DNA of 30,915 nucleotides, from the NCBI GenBank assembly GCA_051745835.1, contig JBNJEL010000008.1:1-30915 (forward strand), given 5' to 3'. Numbering within the stretch: the first letter of the stretch is position 1; each line of letters starts with the position of its first letter. The position numbers were made by a program, and so were the translations under genes. This stretch comes from JBNJEL01 sp051745835 (GTDB taxonomy: Bacteria > Bacillota > Halanaerobiia > Halobacteroidales > Acetohalobiaceae). This document shows, one piece after another, positions 29,910 to 30,915 of this stretch. Below the pieces are notes generated by a model, which saw only the letters and a list, made by a program, of their open reading frames with translations, was not told the DNA's origin and made no database searches.

Positions 29910-30915
29910 GCCCTGGTTAGCTGAAGGATTAACTAAATCTGAGTATGAGCAGATTACTAATCTTTTAGATCGTCAGCCCAATCGTTTAGAGTTAGGAATG
30001 TATGGGGTGATGTGGTCAGAACACTGTAGCTATAAGAACTCTAAGGCATTACTTAGAAAGCTACCGACTGCGGGAGAGCAGGTCTTACAAGGCCCCGGAG
30101 AGAATGCCGGAATTATTGATATTGGTGATGGACAAGCAGTCTCATTTAAGATGGAGAGTCATAATCATCCTTCAGCAATCTCACCTCGTCAAGGAGCGGC
30201 TACCGGAGTTGGTGGGATTATTCGTGATATCTTTACTATGGGAGCGCGGCCGATCGCTATTCTTGATTCACTACGGTTTGGTGATTTAGCTGATGATCGG
30301 GTGAAGTTCTTATTAGAAGGTGTCGTAGAAGGGATAGCTGGTTATGGTAATGCGGTAGGAGTACCGACAGTAGGAGGTGAAACTCACTTCTCCTCAGCCT
30401 ATCAACAGAATCCATTAGTTAATGTTATGTGTGTGGGAATTATGAATCAGGAAGATATAACTACTGCTAAGGCAGTGGGGATTGGCAATCCAGTAATGAT
30501 TGTGGGTGCTAAAACTGGTCGCGACGGGATTCAGGGGGCTAGTTTTGCTTCGGATGAATTAACAGAGGAGTCGACCGAGGAGCTTCCTGCAGTGCAGGTT
30601 GGTGATCCGTTTAAAGAGAAGTTATTACTCGAAGCCTGCTTAGAGCTAATTAAGTCAAGAGCGGTGATTGGAATTCAAGATCTTGGCGCAGCTGGGCTGA
30701 CTGGTGCTGCCTGTGAGATGGCAAGCCGTGGTGATGTTGGTATTGAACTCGATGTAGATTTAGTACCGCAGCGTGCTCAAGAGATGACACCGTATGAAGT
30801 GCTGTTATCGGAGTCGCAGGAGCGAATGTTAGTTATTCCACATCCAGAACAGATTGAGTTAGTCGCAGAGATCTTTGCTAAGTGGAACTTAGAAGCAGCA
30901 GTAATTGGCAAGATA
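29899..30915 (+). CDS. purL: Phosphoribosylformylglycinamidine synthase subunit PurL (5' part, runs off the window)
   Basis: The frame is open from GTG 29899 to the window end, giving 339 residues of a protein usually about 730 long. It is the catalytic subunit that converts FGAR to FGAM with ATP. Visible motifs are M-W-S-E-H-C-S-Y-K-N-S-K, F-K-M-E-S-H-N-H-P-S-A-I, the R-Q-G-A-A-T-G-V-G-G-I-I-R-D-I-F segment and I-Q-D-L-G-A-A-G-L. These mark the small PurL type that works with PurS and PurQ. A GCGGAGGTG site eight bases upstream lies inside purQ. The remainder is beyond the window, so integrity cannot be judged. Confidence 0.96.
   Translation, partial: MSTKPWLAEGLTKSEYEQITNLLDRQPNRLELGMYGVMWSEHCSYKNSKALLRKLPTAGEQVLQGPGENAGIIDIGDGQAVSFKMESHNHPSAISPRQGAATGVGGIIRDIFTMGARPIAILDSLRFGDLADDRVKFLLEGVVEGIAGYGNAVGVPTVGGETHFSSAYQQNPLVNVMCVGIMNQEDITTAKAVGIGNPVMIVGAKTGRDGIQGASFASDELTEESTEELPAVQVGDPFKEKLLLEACLELIKSRAVIGIQDLGAAGLTGAACEMASRGDVGIELDVDLVPQRAQEMTPYEVLLSESQERMLVIPHPEQIELVAEIFAKWNLEAAVIGKI

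Overview
The window is AT-rich DNA from what looks like an anaerobic, low-GC, spore-forming Firmicute, most likely of the halophilic Halanaerobiales (Halobacteroidaceae, near Acetohalobium or Orenia). That placement is inference. It rests on many acidic proteins, heavy use of TTA leucine and AT-ending codons, an adjacent uvrB-uvrA-uvrC group, a cotJ spore-coat operon and an L-lactate dehydrogenase. No rRNA, tRNA or CRISPR array is visible.

Layout. 1-540: debris of insertion-sequence transposases. 550-7529: nucleotide excision repair, uvrB then uvrA-uvrC. 7598-9784: a PspC peptide, a CLC-type chloride channel with an in-frame amber codon inside its CBS-domain tail, and a small hypothetical. 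9963-15891: an apparent sporulation island with a helix-turn-helix/coiled-coil protein, several unknown acidic proteins, a subtilisin-like protease, four peptides of 34-44 residues, and cotJA-cotJB-cotJC. 16053-20034: lactate dehydrogenase, a decayed heavy-metal-associated (HMA) domain, csoR, an RseC-like protein, a HAD phosphatase and adenosine deaminase. 20076-21671: a D-aminoacylase-type amidohydrolase. 21866-24417: a feoA-feoB-Cys-rich peptide operon behind a near-perfect Fur box. 24627-26304: a small unknown protein and a flotillin. 26476-30915: purine genes purD, a patatin-like lipase, purS, purQ and the start of purL, which runs off the window.

The most unusual part is 12.0-14.75 kb. 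Seven neighbouring products share a 14-residue ungapped hydrophobic block of the type I-E-L-I-V-V-V-F-L-L-D-C-L: four tiny proteins, the C-termini of two acidic proteins, and the N-terminus of the subtilase. The block is too short for a classical membrane span. It sits at different ends of unrelated proteins, and the genes lie beside cotJABC. Several have upstream sequences resembling mother-cell sporulation promoters (AC, 16-17 bp, CATANNNTA). I suggest a modular assembly or localisation tag for the spore envelope. The pattern is visible in the sequence; the function is inference.

Second in interest is the CLC channel. It lacks both glutamates needed for proton coupling, and an in-frame TAG separates its two CBS domains. 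This matters because pyrrolysine is known in Acetohalobium, but TAG is an ordinary stop for about a third of the genes here, so a plain nonsense mutation is more likely.
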